DNA of 64,000 nucleotides from Chloroflexota bacterium (lineage in GTDB: Bacteria > Chloroflexota > Anaerolineae > Aggregatilineales > Phototrophicaceae). Within the stretch, counting starts at the first letter, position 1; the number at the start of each line of letters is the position of its first letter. The DNA is taken from contig JAIUNI010000006.1 of assembly GCA_020161935.1 (NCBI GenBank), positions 62,001 to 126,000 on the forward strand, written 5' to 3'. Position numbers and translations under genes: made by a program. Under the pieces are notes generated by a model. It was not told where the DNA came from and searched no databases. It saw only the letters and a list, made by a program, of their open reading frames with translations. Shown here in pieces: positions 42,390-51,459 of the stretch.

Positions 42390-43010
42390 AAATGCTTTTA
42401 CCACAAAGAACACAGAGGAAAATCAGAGAATTCAATTAAGCCGCCAAGTCGCCAAGAACGCCAAGATAGGTGGTGGTTACAAAGTAAGTGGTCTGTGTGA
42501 AACGGTGGCGCGGACGAGATGTATCTCGTCCCTACACGATGGATTCTGTTTGTGTTAGAGCAATGATTTATCACTTACCATATGACCACTACCCCAAGAT
42601 ATTTAACACAAAGCCCCTGTGACAACGAGAGGCAGAGAGGTAGGACTACCTTAAGTGGTGGATAATTATTTTAAGCCCTCACCCCCACGATGGTACGTTC
42701 GCAGGCTCACTCCACCATCAGCCTCTCCCTCAGGGCGAGGGGAGAAAAGGCCGAAAGTTGGCTTATGACGATTTTTTTCGCTTGAAAACCAGTTCCACCG
42801 CTTCGTGTGGTGCTACCGGTAGAGAAATACAAGATTATTTTAGCACAAAAATTCTTATGTGATGGTTAGAGTTTTCAAACTTTGGGAAGTTGTTCACCCA
42901 TACTCTAAAAAGCAGCTAGATGTAGCAGGGCAGCTTGTCTGCTGGCCCTACGCGCGTTCGGTTGGTTTGTGCGGGTGGCACGGACGCAGCAGGCTGCTTC
43001 CCTACAATCG
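42390..43010. repeat. Gene-free stretch with four repeat types
   Basis: It holds an ACCACAAAGAACACAGAGG unit (42400), a CGCCAAGTCGCCAAGAACGC unit (42439), a hairpin GGACGAGATGTATCTCGTCC (42513-42532), a family D element (42640-42755) and another hairpin region (42920-43010). No gene is supported here or in 43011-43158. Confidence 0.5.
42640..42755. mobile_element. Family D repeat, copy 1
   Basis: The run from GGTAGGACTACCTTAAGTGG to GAGGGGAG matches, in opposite orientation, the region 51236-51367 (GGTAGGACTGCTCTAAGTGG on its minus strand). The core CGTTCGCAGGCTCACTCCAC (42707-42726) is shared with only one mismatch. It is probably a small non-autonomous element. Confidence 0.5.
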
Positions 43011-43158
43011 TGGTTGTATTGGATAAGCAAAGCGGTTAACTTACCGTAATCGGATGAGGTACGCTTCTCCCTAACCTTGAACCATTCCTGAGGATAACCG
43101 CAGCAAAAACCGTTATCCATTGGCTGCACGGCGACACCTATTTATTCGTGGGTGTTGG

Positions 43159-44604
43159 TTAGTCTTTGCGTTCCCATTCCGCGCCGCGCACCTGACTGAG
43201 TTCGCGCCATTCCCGCACGACCGTCACGCTGCCCAACTCACGCTGAATTTCACGCGCGGCGAGGCCGACGATGGCGGCGAAGGTGGGGTAGGCGAAATCA
43301 ATCTCCGCCACTTGGTCAATCGTCAGCTTACCGGCAATTCCCGCTGCGACCATCGACACAACTTCGACCGCCTGCTCGCCGACGACGTGTGCGCCGAGGA
43401 CTAATTTACTGGTACGGTCAACGATCAGCTTGCAAAACCCAACGGGATACCCGTCAATCACGGCACGATCCATATCGGCATAAGGGACGACCGCTACAAC
43501 CGGATCACCCTGTTCACGGGCTTGTGCTTCGGTGAGGCCGACACCGCCATATTCGGGATCGGTGAATGCGCCGTGTGGGATGAGCTTATGTTCGGTTTTG
43601 CGGGCGCTGCCCAAGATGGCGTTCTCGGCGGCGACGCGGGCCTGCGAACTGGCGCTTTGCACCAGCATCATTTTGCCAGTGATGTCGCCCGCCGCGTAAA
43701 TATGAGGCGCGGAGGTTTGCAGGTAATCATCGACTTTGATGTAGCCGCGCTCGGTGGTCACGCCAGCAGCATTCAAGTTGAGCCGCGCAATGTTCCCCGG
43801 CCAGCCGACGGACAGGATGACCGCATCGGTCTTGATGGTTTTCTCACTGCCGCTGTGCTTATAGACAAGCCTCTTGTATTCACCGTCGGCGACGATGCGT
43901 ACCAGCGATTCGATGCTGGTGATGATCGTGATGCCGTGGGCTGTCATCTCGGCTGAGATGGTTTTTTCGACCAGTTCATCCTCGGTGAGAAGCAGGCGCG
44001 GCGCGATGTCCAGCAGCGTGACCTGTGAACCGAACGCATTAAATATGGAAGCCAATTGGCAGCCGGTCGCGCCACCACCGACGATGACCACGGACGCGGG
44101 TAGTTTTTCAAGCTGCCACACATCGCTGTGGGTGAGGACGAGGTCAGCACCGGGGAAATTCAGCCGCCGCGCGGAACCGCCGACGCACAGCACAAATTTC
44201 TTGGCGCGGATTTGCCGTCCGTCCTCTATGGCGACGGTATGGGCATCAACAAAATGCGCGTTGCCCACACGCGAATACACCTCGACACCGACTTCATTCA
44301 GATGGTCGAGAAGCTGCTTTTTTTCCTGTACTTGATATACGACCTGTTGGGTACGGCGCATGACCGAGGCGAAATCGAGTTGAACCGGGGTATTGAGCTT
44401 CAACCCGTAGTCGGCGAACTGTTGGGCATCGCGCATGAGGCGGGCGGATTTGGCAAGGACGCGGGAGGGTACGCAACCGTCGTTGGTGCAGGTGCCGCCC
44501 ATGTTCCCGCGTTCAATCAGTGCAACAGAAGCCCCAAGTTCGCGGGCACGCAGCGCAGCCGTGACTCCGGCGGGGCCACCCCCCAGTATGATGATGTCGT
44601 ACAT
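43159..44604 (-). CDS. Class I pyridine nucleotide-disulphide oxidoreductase (dihydrolipoamide dehydrogenase-like)
   Basis: A 481-residue FAD/NAD(P) flavoenzyme. The FAD loop is GGGPAG (8-13). The redox-active pair is C39 and C44 in GGTCTNDGCVPS, with the C-x4-C spacing of lipoamide dehydrogenases and mercuric reductases. The NAD(P) loop is VIVGGGATGCQLA, and IYAAGDITG binds FAD. The C-terminal dimerisation domain reads DFAYPTFAAIVG where lipoamide dehydrogenases have a HxxxxE base dyad. The His is Tyr here, so classical lipoamide chemistry is doubtful. There is no lipoyl complex gene nearby. It might be a mercuric-reductase-like or transhydrogenase-like enzyme. Confidence 0.9.
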   Translation of the reverse strand: MYDIIILGGGPAGVTAALRARELGASVALIERGNMGGTCTNDGCVPSRVLAKSARLMRDAQQFADYGLKLNTPVQLDFASVMRRTQQVVYQVQEKKQLLDHLNEVGVEVYSRVGNAHFVDAHTVAIEDGRQIRAKKFVLCVGGSARRLNFPGADLVLTHSDVWQLEKLPASVVIVGGGATGCQLASIFNAFGSQVTLLDIAPRLLLTEDELVEKTISAEMTAHGITIITSIESLVRIVADGEYKRLVYKHSGSEKTIKTDAVILSVGWPGNIARLNLNAAGVTTERGYIKVDDYLQTSAPHIYAAGDITGKMMLVQSASSQARVAAENAILGSARKTEHKLIPHGAFTDPEYGGVGLTEAQAREQGDPVVAVVPYADMDRAVIDGYPVGFCKLIVDRTSKLVLGAHVVGEQAVEVVSMVAAGIAGKLTIDQVAEIDFAYPTFAAIVGLAAREIQRELGSVTVVREWRELSQVRGAEWERKD

Positions 44605-44858
44605 AACATTATTTCCCGTTGTATAGCTTTATGACTTCAATGGGAATTGTAACGCATTCTGATACCCAATAGTTCAGACGTTTGCCACATCTTTTTGACG
44701 ATGTTTGGCAATTATCGTGAGGGCCTCATCAGATGAACCTGATAATCAATTTTTAGAATGGTTTGAGCCTCGTCATACCATGTATGCGTAATGGGCATGG
44801 ATGTTCCCCGTGCCATTCAGAATGGGGATACATCTATCTTAGTCGGGCGATCTTCACA

Positions 44859-45004
44859 TAAGAAACCATTTGAGAAGTTCTGAAATACCGGACAGCCAGT
44901 ATGCTGTCCCTACAACAACGCGCGTTTGTGAGGCGAATTTCTTGTAGGGACGCGATACATCGCGTCCGATGAACCCCAAACCTCCTTTTCAAACGGCTTC
45001 TAAC
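44859..45004. mobile_element. MITE-like inverted-repeat element, copy 2
   Basis: About 146 bp, nearly identical to 14282-14416 over most of its length, with an extra stretch (CAAACCTC) near the right end. The ends AAGAAACCATTTGAGAAG and, inverted, AGAAGCCGTTTGAAAAG form imperfect terminal repeats. Both inner hairpins are present. The remainder of the gap 44605-45021 holds nothing recognisable. Confidence 0.72.
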
Positions 45005-45021
45005 AATTGAGATTACGGGCT

Positions 45022-45495
45022 TTATGCTGGCTGCTGCCGTAACTTCCGAATGTCGGCGGCGTGATCGTCTTCATGTTTGATCGCGTCATGAATGAACCGG
45101 ATTGGAGTCATTTTTCCCCACGGAAACTGAATCGGCTTCTCGAAATCCACTGCCGGAATGTCGCCAATCATGCGTTTGATGGCATAGCGGCTGATTTCGC
45201 ATTCGAGCTTGATATTATCGAGTGTTCCGGTCTGCCGTTCCGCCACAAAATGCGCGTTGGCCTCGTCCAGATCGCCGAGGTTGTTATAAGAATAGGTCTT
45301 AAGTGGGATGCCCTGCGCGTTGCACAGGAATACTTCGTATACGTAGGCTTCCCATCCAGCGATGTGGGCGTAAAAGTCGCGCTGATTCCAACCGGGGTAA
45401 ATCTCCTGCTGCGGGTCGTGGGCATCGACGACCTGCCAGAGTTCCTCACGGGCGCGGTCGAGTTCAGCGAATAAGGCTGCTTTGTCGGATGTCAT
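45022..45495 (-). CDS. DfsB/ClbS-like DinB-superfamily protein
   Basis: A 157-residue four-helix-bundle protein. The start at 45495 has a GGAG site; the longer frame runs into the upstream gene. It begins MTSDKAALFAELDRAREELWQVV, then WNQRDFYAHIAGWEAYVYE, and ends with FIHDAIKHEDDHAADIRKL. The His/Asp residues near the end fit the metal site of the DinB fold. ClbS/DfsB relatives hydrolyse or protect against genotoxins in some bacteria, but function here is open. It lies 19 bp after another DinB-type gene. Confidence 0.8.
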   Translation of the reverse strand: MTSDKAALFAELDRAREELWQVVDAHDPQQEIYPGWNQRDFYAHIAGWEAYVYEVFLCNAQGIPLKTYSYNNLGDLDEANAHFVAERQTGTLDNIKLECEISRYAIKRMIGDIPAVDFEKPIQFPWGKMTPIRFIHDAIKHEDDHAADIRKLRQQPA

Positions 45496-45514
45496 GCTTA
45501 CGTCTCCAGTATTG

Positions 45515-45985
45515 TTAGCGTAGGGTACAGAGTGCCTGCCGGATTTCACCGAGATGATAGGCGGTGTGGATGACAATCGCCATCGCGCCGCCGATGCGGT
45601 CATCATCCCAGTTTTCGACCCCGTACAGCAGGGCGGAAATCCGCTGGTAGGTGTCTTTTAACTGGTGGTTCGTTATCGCCCATTCCTCAGCGGTGACGAC
45701 CTCAACCCGACTCCAAATATCGTCCCAATCGACCTTACCGACTTCTACATCCTTGATGGCTTTTTCGAGCACTTCCATATAGAAGACGACATGCGAAACT
45801 TGCGCCGCCAGCGAGGCGCAGTGGGCAGATACCGGACGCGAGGCTTCTTCGGCAGTGATGGTCGCCAGCGTTTCGAACAGCGACGTGCCTTTGTCGAGGT
45901 AAACGCCGTGATGATTCTCGAAGGTTTCTTCAAGGACGGCAAACAGGTTATTGGTGAATTTCTTCGGATCAATCGGGTTCGGCAT
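45515..45985 (-). CDS. DinB-family protein
   Basis: A 156-residue DinB-like four-helix protein. The candidate metal ligands are H88-type in AAQVSHVVFYMEVLE and the HTAYHLGEIRQAL pair at the C-terminus, the most typical DinB feature. These proteins use a three-His nickel or zinc site and often act as thiol-dependent transferases or hydrolases. It and the next gene form a two-gene unit of DinB-type proteins. Confidence 0.86.
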   Translation of the reverse strand: MPNPIDPKKFTNNLFAVLEETFENHHGVYLDKGTSLFETLATITAEEASRPVSAHCASLAAQVSHVVFYMEVLEKAIKDVEVGKVDWDDIWSRVEVVTAEEWAITNHQLKDTYQRISALLYGVENWDDDRIGGAMAIVIHTAYHLGEIRQALCTLR

Positions 45986-46028
45986 GGATGACCTTATATA
46001 GAGTGTTGATATCAGCGGTTTAGATGTT

Positions 46029-46364
46029 TTAACTTAACCAAAAGACTTGGCCTTTGTCGCGTATGGGGTCATACAGTTGGGCAAACTCGGCTAAAACTTC
46101 GACGGTACGCCCCACATTTTCGCGCACTGAGTAGGCCAAGCAGATTAAGCCAAGATAATCATTGCGAGACATTGTGCGTCCTGCAAAGGGATGATCGAAT
46201 GTGACTATAATAAGTTGGTGTTTGGTCGCGTAAGGCAAATGTTCGGTGTCATCATCTTTGCCTTCCATGCCAACATCGACAGCCATTACTACTTCATATC
46301 CCTGCTTGATTAAGCTATCAGCAGCAGCGCGGTTCATATGTTCATCAAAGTAGAAACCAACCAT
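46029..46364 (-). CDS. DUF5615 PIN-like protein (probable toxin partner)
   Basis: A 111-residue protein that starts FYFDEHMNRAAADSLIKQGY with the PIN-like acidic start (D-E), and has LIIVTFDHPFAG with a T-x-D element. These fit the DUF5615 (Mut7-C-like PIN) ribonuclease fold. It lies directly downstream (6 bp) of a DUF433 gene, the standard partner in a type II toxin-antitoxin-like pair. One acidic residue in the middle of the usual set is not obvious, so catalytic activity is uncertain. Confidence 0.85.
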   Translation of the reverse strand: MVGFYFDEHMNRAAADSLIKQGYEVVMAVDVGMEGKDDDTEHLPYATKHQLIIVTFDHPFAGRTMSRNDYLGLICLAYSVRENVGRTVEVLAEFAQLYDPIRDKGQVFWLS

Positions 46365-46370
46365 TACATA

Positions 46371-46655
46371 CTACTTGTTACCATATCGTTCGTGCATTTG
46401 TTGTGATTGCTCTCGATCAGCGGTTTCTTGAGCATCGATCTGCGTTTTGTGTTCACGATAGTAGAGCAGTGCGGCTAGAACCTGTTCTTCGGTTAAGGTG
46501 AATTGGTAAGCGAGATCTGCTATCGACGTTTGATTGGTTTCATGGGCAATCGCCACAAACGCGACCGGTAATTTACGCCCACGAATATGGGCGCGATCAT
46601 CCCGCAGTTCGATATATTTACTGAGGTCAATTGGTGCTGGCGTAAGCGTTGACAT
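46371..46655 (-). CDS. DUF433 antitoxin-like protein
   Basis: A 94-residue small protein. Residues 10-70 match the DUF433 pattern: ELRDDRAHIRGRKLPVAFVA and then a helix pair TSIADLAYQFTLTEEQVLAALLYYREH, a winged-helix-like DNA binder. The C-terminal 25 residues are polar and coil-like. It precedes the DUF5615 gene by 6 bp, so the unit is antitoxin first, toxin second. Confidence 0.88.
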   Translation of the reverse strand: MSTLTPAPIDLSKYIELRDDRAHIRGRKLPVAFVAIAHETNQTSIADLAYQFTLTEEQVLAALLYYREHKTQIDAQETADREQSQQMHERYGNK

Positions 46656-46718
46656 ATGTATCTACCTCACCATTCACATCGTGATAGTTTATCGTAAAAC
46701 CATGCCTGTCGATAGCAC

Positions 46719-48860
46719 CTAACCACCCGTCTTTACCCAGCCTAACCCGATGCGCCCCCGTTCCTTCTCGATGTTGACGATCTCGACTTGCACGATGTCG
46801 CCAACGCTGAGGGATACGTCACGCGGGATCTGGCTGCGGTGCAGGAGGCCGTCCTGTTTCACGCCAATATCAACGAACGCGCCGAAGTCCACCACGTTCC
46901 GCACCGTGCCACTGAGCTGCATCCCCGCCGCCAAGTCATCGACCGACAGCACATCGTTCCGCAGGATGGGCGGGGGTAGGTCTTCACGCGGGTCACGCCC
47001 CGGACGCAGTAACTGTTCGAAGATATCGGTCAGTGTGGGGACACCCGTATCCAATTCGGCGGCAAGCTGCGTGAGCGGCTGTTCCGCTTGCAGCCGTGTA
47101 AGGGCGGCGGTGCGTTCGGCGGGTGGCGTATCGGCCTTCAACCCGGCGCGTTTGAGGATGGCCTGCGCGACCGGATAACTTTCGGGGTGGATGGCGCTTG
47201 CATCAAGCGGGTTCTTGCCTTCGCGTATCCGCAAGAAACCGGCGGCTTGCTCGAACGCCTTCGGGCCGAGGCTGGCGACTTTTTTGAGTCCGCTCCGGTC
47301 GGTGAACACGCCGTTCGTATCACGGTGAGCGACGATGCGCTCGGCGAGCTTCGGCCCGATACCCGCGATATGGGTGAGCAGGGCGGGGGAGGCGGTGTTG
47401 ACATCCACGCCCACGCGGTTGACGACCGTTTCCACCACGCCATCCAGCGCGGCGGCGAGCTGCGTCTGGTTCACGTCATGCTGGTATAACCCAACACCGA
47501 TGGACTGCGGGTCGATCTTGACCAGTTCTGCCAGCGGGTCTTGGGCGCGGCGGGCGATGGATACCGCACCCCGCAGCGTCACGTCGAGGTCAGGCAGCTC
47601 GGCACGGGCGAGGGGGCTGGCGCTGTAGACACTGGCACCGGCTTCGCTGACCATGATGTAATGCACATCACTGCGGTTGCGGGTGAGTTCGGCGGCAAGC
47701 TGCTCGGTTTCGCGCGAGGCGGTGCCGTTGCCGATGGCGATCAGCGTGACATGGTGCTGGGTAATAAGCGTGTCGAGTGTTTTGAGTGCGGCTGACCATT
47801 GGCGCTGCGGCTCGTGCGGGTAAATGTTGTTGGTCGCCAGAACCTTGCCGGTAGGGTCAACCACCGCCACTTTACAACCGGTGCGAAAGCCGGGATCAAG
47901 CCCGATGACCGTTTGTCCGGTGAGGGGCGGCTGGCTGAGGAGGCCGCGCAGGTTGCTGCCGAACACGTTGATGGCGTGCTGTTCGGCTTGCCCGGTGAGC
48001 GTGTTGCGGACATCGCGTTCGATGGCGGGGAGTAATAAACGTTTGGCCGCATCGTCAACCGCTTGTTCGAGCTGACCGGCCAGCGGGGAACGGCGGTCGG
48101 GGCGGAAGGCGGATTCCACCGCCTGCCACCAATCGCGCTCGGCGACATCCACTTTGACCCGCAGCACCTTCTCGGTTTCACCGCGGTTGATCGCCAGCAC
48201 TTGATACGGTTTGATGCGGCTGATGAGGGTTTCATAGTCGTAGTACAGGCGGTAGGTGCCTTTTTCGTCCGGTGTGTCCTCGATGCGGCTGGCACGCAGC
48301 AGCCCGAAGCGCAGCGCCTTCTGCCGCACCTGCCCGCGCACGTCGGGGTGGTCGCTGATGGTTTCCGCCACGATGTCCCGCGCACCAGCCAGCGCGTCCT
48401 CGATGGTGGGGACAGCCTCGCTGACGAACGGTTTGGCAAGCTGCTCGGCGCTGCGGTTGTCACGCACCTGCTGCAAGATCAAATCGGCGAGGGCTTGCAA
48501 GCCTTTCTCGCGGGCGATACCCGCGCGGGTGCGGCGCTTGGGTTTGTAAGGCTGGTACAGGTCTTCCAGCACCGTCATGGTTTCTGCCGCTTCGATTTGC
48601 TGACGCAGGTCGGGGGTCATCAACCCCTGCTCGTCGATGCTGGCGAGGATGGTGTCGCGCCGTTCATCGACATTGTGGAGCAGGGTTGCCGCCGCGAGGA
48701 TTTGGCGGATCGCGTCTTCGTCGAGGCCGCCGGTGGCTTCCTTGCGGTAGCGGGCGATGAAGGGCAGGGTATTCCCCGCGTCCAGCAGTTGTAAGGTTGC
48801 GGCGACCTGCGGGATCGGCAGTTGGAGTTGTCGGGCAATTTTCTGATCGTAGTTCGGCAT
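46719..48860 (-). CDS. tex: Tex, S1-domain RNA-binding transcription accessory protein
   Basis: A 713-residue RNA-binding protein (the frame is open to 48908; three ATG codons compete and none has a clear ribosome site). In order: an N-terminal helical bundle (LPFIARYRKEATGGLDE), a YqgF/RuvC-like domain (VIGLDPGFRTGCKVAVVD), the helix-hairpin-helix pair (LLTHIAGIGPKLAERIVAHRD) and a C-terminal S1 domain (GMQLSGTVRNVVDFGAFVDIGVKQDGLLH). This is the complete Tex layout and length. Tex helps transcription and RNA stability and is usually a single-copy housekeeping gene. It stands alone here. Confidence 0.95.
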   Translation of the reverse strand: MPNYDQKIARQLQLPIPQVAATLQLLDAGNTLPFIARYRKEATGGLDEDAIRQILAAATLLHNVDERRDTILASIDEQGLMTPDLRQQIEAAETMTVLEDLYQPYKPKRRTRAGIAREKGLQALADLILQQVRDNRSAEQLAKPFVSEAVPTIEDALAGARDIVAETISDHPDVRGQVRQKALRFGLLRASRIEDTPDEKGTYRLYYDYETLISRIKPYQVLAINRGETEKVLRVKVDVAERDWWQAVESAFRPDRRSPLAGQLEQAVDDAAKRLLLPAIERDVRNTLTGQAEQHAINVFGSNLRGLLSQPPLTGQTVIGLDPGFRTGCKVAVVDPTGKVLATNNIYPHEPQRQWSAALKTLDTLITQHHVTLIAIGNGTASRETEQLAAELTRNRSDVHYIMVSEAGASVYSASPLARAELPDLDVTLRGAVSIARRAQDPLAELVKIDPQSIGVGLYQHDVNQTQLAAALDGVVETVVNRVGVDVNTASPALLTHIAGIGPKLAERIVAHRDTNGVFTDRSGLKKVASLGPKAFEQAAGFLRIREGKNPLDASAIHPESYPVAQAILKRAGLKADTPPAERTAALTRLQAEQPLTQLAAELDTGVPTLTDIFEQLLRPGRDPREDLPPPILRNDVLSVDDLAAGMQLSGTVRNVVDFGAFVDIGVKQDGLLHRSQIPRDVSLSVGDIVQVEIVNIEKERGRIGLGWVKTGG

Positions 48861-49107
48861 GTAAGGCTTCATTCTATAGGTCGTCATGGAAGCTGGATTG
48901 AACCACATCCCCGGCAGCAGTGGAAGGTTGAATTCGGTTTGTTTTTCGTGTGGTTATCGAGCATTGAAGGTTTGTGAAGACGGTTGGTTTTATTAACCGT
49001 TCCTTATCTTTTTCCTGCCAAATCCGAATTTCGCGTATAGATTTGGTTTGTGAATCCAAATGTTTGGCAAATGTTAGGGGTGCTGCGGTTACACTGATAG
49101 CCGATGT

Positions 49108-50025
49108 ATGACTGAGGACTTTGCAGACATGATGAGCATGATTGCCGACTACGACTCCCTATTTGAAAAACTCCGCAGTGACAGCCCGATTGTGCAACGG
49201 GTTGCTATCGCGGAACTCAGCAGACAATTTAACCCCCAGTGCGTTGAACCTCTGACGCAGGTTGTACGGACAGGCAGCCGAGGCGTGGGGGTGGAGGCCG
49301 CGCGGGTGCTGGCGAAGATTGGCGAACCTTCGGTTTCGTCGCTGATCCAACTGTTGAGTGAAGACAACCACGGCGTATGGGCGGTTGCTTCGGCCACGCT
49401 GCTGATGATCGGCGCGAAGGCTGTGCCGGGCTTGATGGAAGCTGCTCGCAGCCGCAACCACCAGCTCCAAACCTTAGCGATTGCGGTGCTGGGGCAAATT
49501 GGCGACTCGCGCTCGGTTGCGCTGTTGATCCTCGCGCTGCACTCCGAAGAATCCGCTTTGCAAACGGCGGCAGCGGTGGCGCTGGTACGCATCGGTAAGC
49601 CGTCGGTCGAGCCGCTGCTGGAAGTGATGGCGGGGTTTGATAAGCCGAACATCCGCCGCGCGGCGATTGAAATCCTCAAGCAAATTGGTGAAGACGCGAT
49701 TGACCCGCTGATTCACGCGCTGTACGAATCGAGCGACTTGGAACGCAACCAAGCCGCGTGGATGCTCGGTGAAATCGGCGGCAGCGCGGTTGAACGCCTG
49801 ATTAATGCGCTCTACTCCAACGACTCGCAGGTGCGCTACACGGTGGCGCTGGCGCTCGGCCAAATGAAAAGCAAGGCGGCAGTCCCCGACCTTATCAAAC
49901 GGTTGGAGGACATTAGCTACGTGGGCGCGTCCGGCAAGCGGGTGTGTGATGCGGCTGCGGATGCCCTCCAGCGCATCGGCACGGAACAATCGCTTAACGC
50001 CGTTCACAAATGGTCGCGGTCATAG
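49108..50025 (+). CDS. HEAT-repeat (PBS-lyase-like) protein
   Basis: A 305-residue protein composed almost entirely of about nine HEAT/PBS-lyase repeats of roughly 31 residues. Typical pieces are AARVLAKIGEPSVSSLIQLL, ALVRIGKPSVEPLLEVM and AAIEILKQIGEDAIDPLIHAL. These alpha-solenoids bind other proteins. There is no catalytic motif and no signal peptide. The start is uncertain because no ribosome site is clear and two later ATG codons exist. It is a scaffold or adaptor of unknown partner. Confidence 0.88.
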   Translation: MTEDFADMMSMIADYDSLFEKLRSDSPIVQRVAIAELSRQFNPQCVEPLTQVVRTGSRGVGVEAARVLAKIGEPSVSSLIQLLSEDNHGVWAVASATLLMIGAKAVPGLMEAARSRNHQLQTLAIAVLGQIGDSRSVALLILALHSEESALQTAAAVALVRIGKPSVEPLLEVMAGFDKPNIRRAAIEILKQIGEDAIDPLIHALYESSDLERNQAAWMLGEIGGSAVERLINALYSNDSQVRYTVALALGQMKSKAAVPDLIKRLEDISYVGASGKRVCDAAADALQRIGTEQSLNAVHKWSRS

Positions 50026-50086
50026 TCTAGCCTTCCTATTGGGCGTATGATGATCCATAGATGCCCGCAAACCTAAGGTGCTGAAG

Positions 50087-50983
50087 ATGTCGTTGGCTTT
50101 GCAACCCGTAACGCGCCGTTCCATTTTCTATATGATTCTCGCCTCGTTGTGTTTTGCCGCTGTCGAATTTTTCGGCGGCTTGCTGGTACGCGCCATCAAC
50201 CCTTACCAACTCATATGGGGGCGTTACTCGGTACATCTGCTGTTTATGTTGGTCATCTTCGGCCCGCGTTATAAAACACGCCTCGTTAAAACCCCGCATC
50301 TCAAGCTGCAAATCCTGCGCTCGTTAACGATGCTCGCCATGCCGGTGACGTTTTTGTTGGCGGCTTCGCGCATGCCCGTCGATGATGTTTGGTCGGTTTA
50401 CTGGCTCACGCCGCTGATGATGTTGGGCTTGTCGACGCTGGTGCTGCACGAGTCGGTCGGCAAGGTACGCTGGGTGGCGGGGATTGTCGGCTTCGTGGGG
50501 ATGCTCCTTGTGTATCGCCCTGACCAGAGTATCCTCAATCCCGCTTCGATCTTTGCGCTGGCGATGGCACTAGCGATCAGCCTTCACCTGATGCTGTCGC
50601 GCATCCTGCGGGATGACCACCCGTTCGTCAGCCTGTTTCATACCGCCCTGTGGGTATTCGTCGTACTCAGTTTCTTCGTACCGTTCCTGTGGCAAACCCC
50701 GACCCTTTCCGATATTGCGGCGATGGTCGTGGTCGGTTTGGTCGGCGCGTTGGGCTTGTTCGCGCTGGCGCGGGCAGGGGAACTGATGCCGCTGTCGGTG
50801 GTCGCCTCGTTTTCGTATACCGAAGCCATCTGGAACCTTGCCCTGCATCTGCTGATTTTGCGTGCGCTCCCCGGTAAAAGTGAACTGCTGGGCGTACTGC
50901 TGATCGGCGCGGTCACGGTTTTCCTATTCATCTACGAGTCGCGGCAGGTTCATCCCGAAGACCCGCTCGTGCATCCTCTTTAA
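50087..50983 (+). CDS. EamA/DMT-family transporter
   Basis: A 298-residue membrane protein. ATG 50087 follows AAGGTG; a GTG three codons earlier is the alternative. Ten membrane helices in two EamA halves (residues 15-140 and 155-285) can be followed, with the second half ending at ALGLFALARAGELMPLSVVASFSYTEAIW, split as helix and loop in the usual way. DMT proteins export or import metabolites such as amino acids and nucleosides. The substrate is unknown. Confidence 0.88.
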   Translation: MSLALQPVTRRSIFYMILASLCFAAVEFFGGLLVRAINPYQLIWGRYSVHLLFMLVIFGPRYKTRLVKTPHLKLQILRSLTMLAMPVTFLLAASRMPVDDVWSVYWLTPLMMLGLSTLVLHESVGKVRWVAGIVGFVGMLLVYRPDQSILNPASIFALAMALAISLHLMLSRILRDDHPFVSLFHTALWVFVVLSFFVPFLWQTPTLSDIAAMVVVGLVGALGLFALARAGELMPLSVVASFSYTEAIWNLALHLLILRALPGKSELLGVLLIGAVTVFLFIYESRQVHPEDPLVHPL

Positions 50984-51124
50984 AAACGATCAAGTCGTAA
51001 ATTTTTAAGTAGGCGGACGCGCTGTCTCGCGTCCCTACAGCAAATACGAGCCACAGCCACACGTTTGTGTAGGGACAGCACATAGGCTGTCCGGCATTTT
51101 TGTCCTTCTTGAACAGTTTCTAAC
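50980..51124. mobile_element. MITE-like inverted-repeat element, copy 3 (opposite orientation)
   Basis: The two hairpins of the family occur in reversed order: GGACGCGCTGTCTCGCGTCC at 51014-51033, then GGGACAGCACATAGGCTGTCC at about 51072-51092. The ends TTAAAAACGATCAAG and (inverted) TTAGAAACTGTTCAAG are similar. Confidence 0.5.
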
Positions 51125-51235
51125 TCCTAATCCTTCATTTTAAGGCGGCTGCTCGATGAGTAACCGCTTCTATTTGCTTTCTCATGGTAGCACCACACTA
51201 AACGGTGGATACTAATTTTATGGCAACCTCCTATG

Positions 51236-51367
51236 TATGGTGACCATAAAAGTCTTTAAAGCCCCTCCCTGTATTCGGGGAGGGCTGACGGTGGAGTGAG
51301 CCTGCGAATGTACCGTCGTGGGGTGGGGTCGAATGAACGCTCCACCACTTAGAGCAGTCCTACCAAG
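51236..51367. mobile_element. Family D repeat, copy 2 (opposite orientation)
   Basis: The inverted counterpart of 42640-42755, with CTGTATTCGGGGAGGGCTGA and GTGGAGTGAGCCTGCGAATG stretches. It lies in a gap of about 475 bp that otherwise holds only copy 3 of the MITE-like family. Confidence 0.5.
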
Positions 51368-51459
51368 CATTTTAGCCCGTGTGACCGTTTGCTTCCATTC
51401 ACGCGGGGTATACAATGCTGGTACAAATGTAAAACGCCTATTCAGGGCAGGAGCGAATC

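Noticed and set aside
47741-48463. A 240-residue frame opposite tex
   Set aside because: Basic, Arg/Ser/Pro-rich shadow of the Tex coding sequence.
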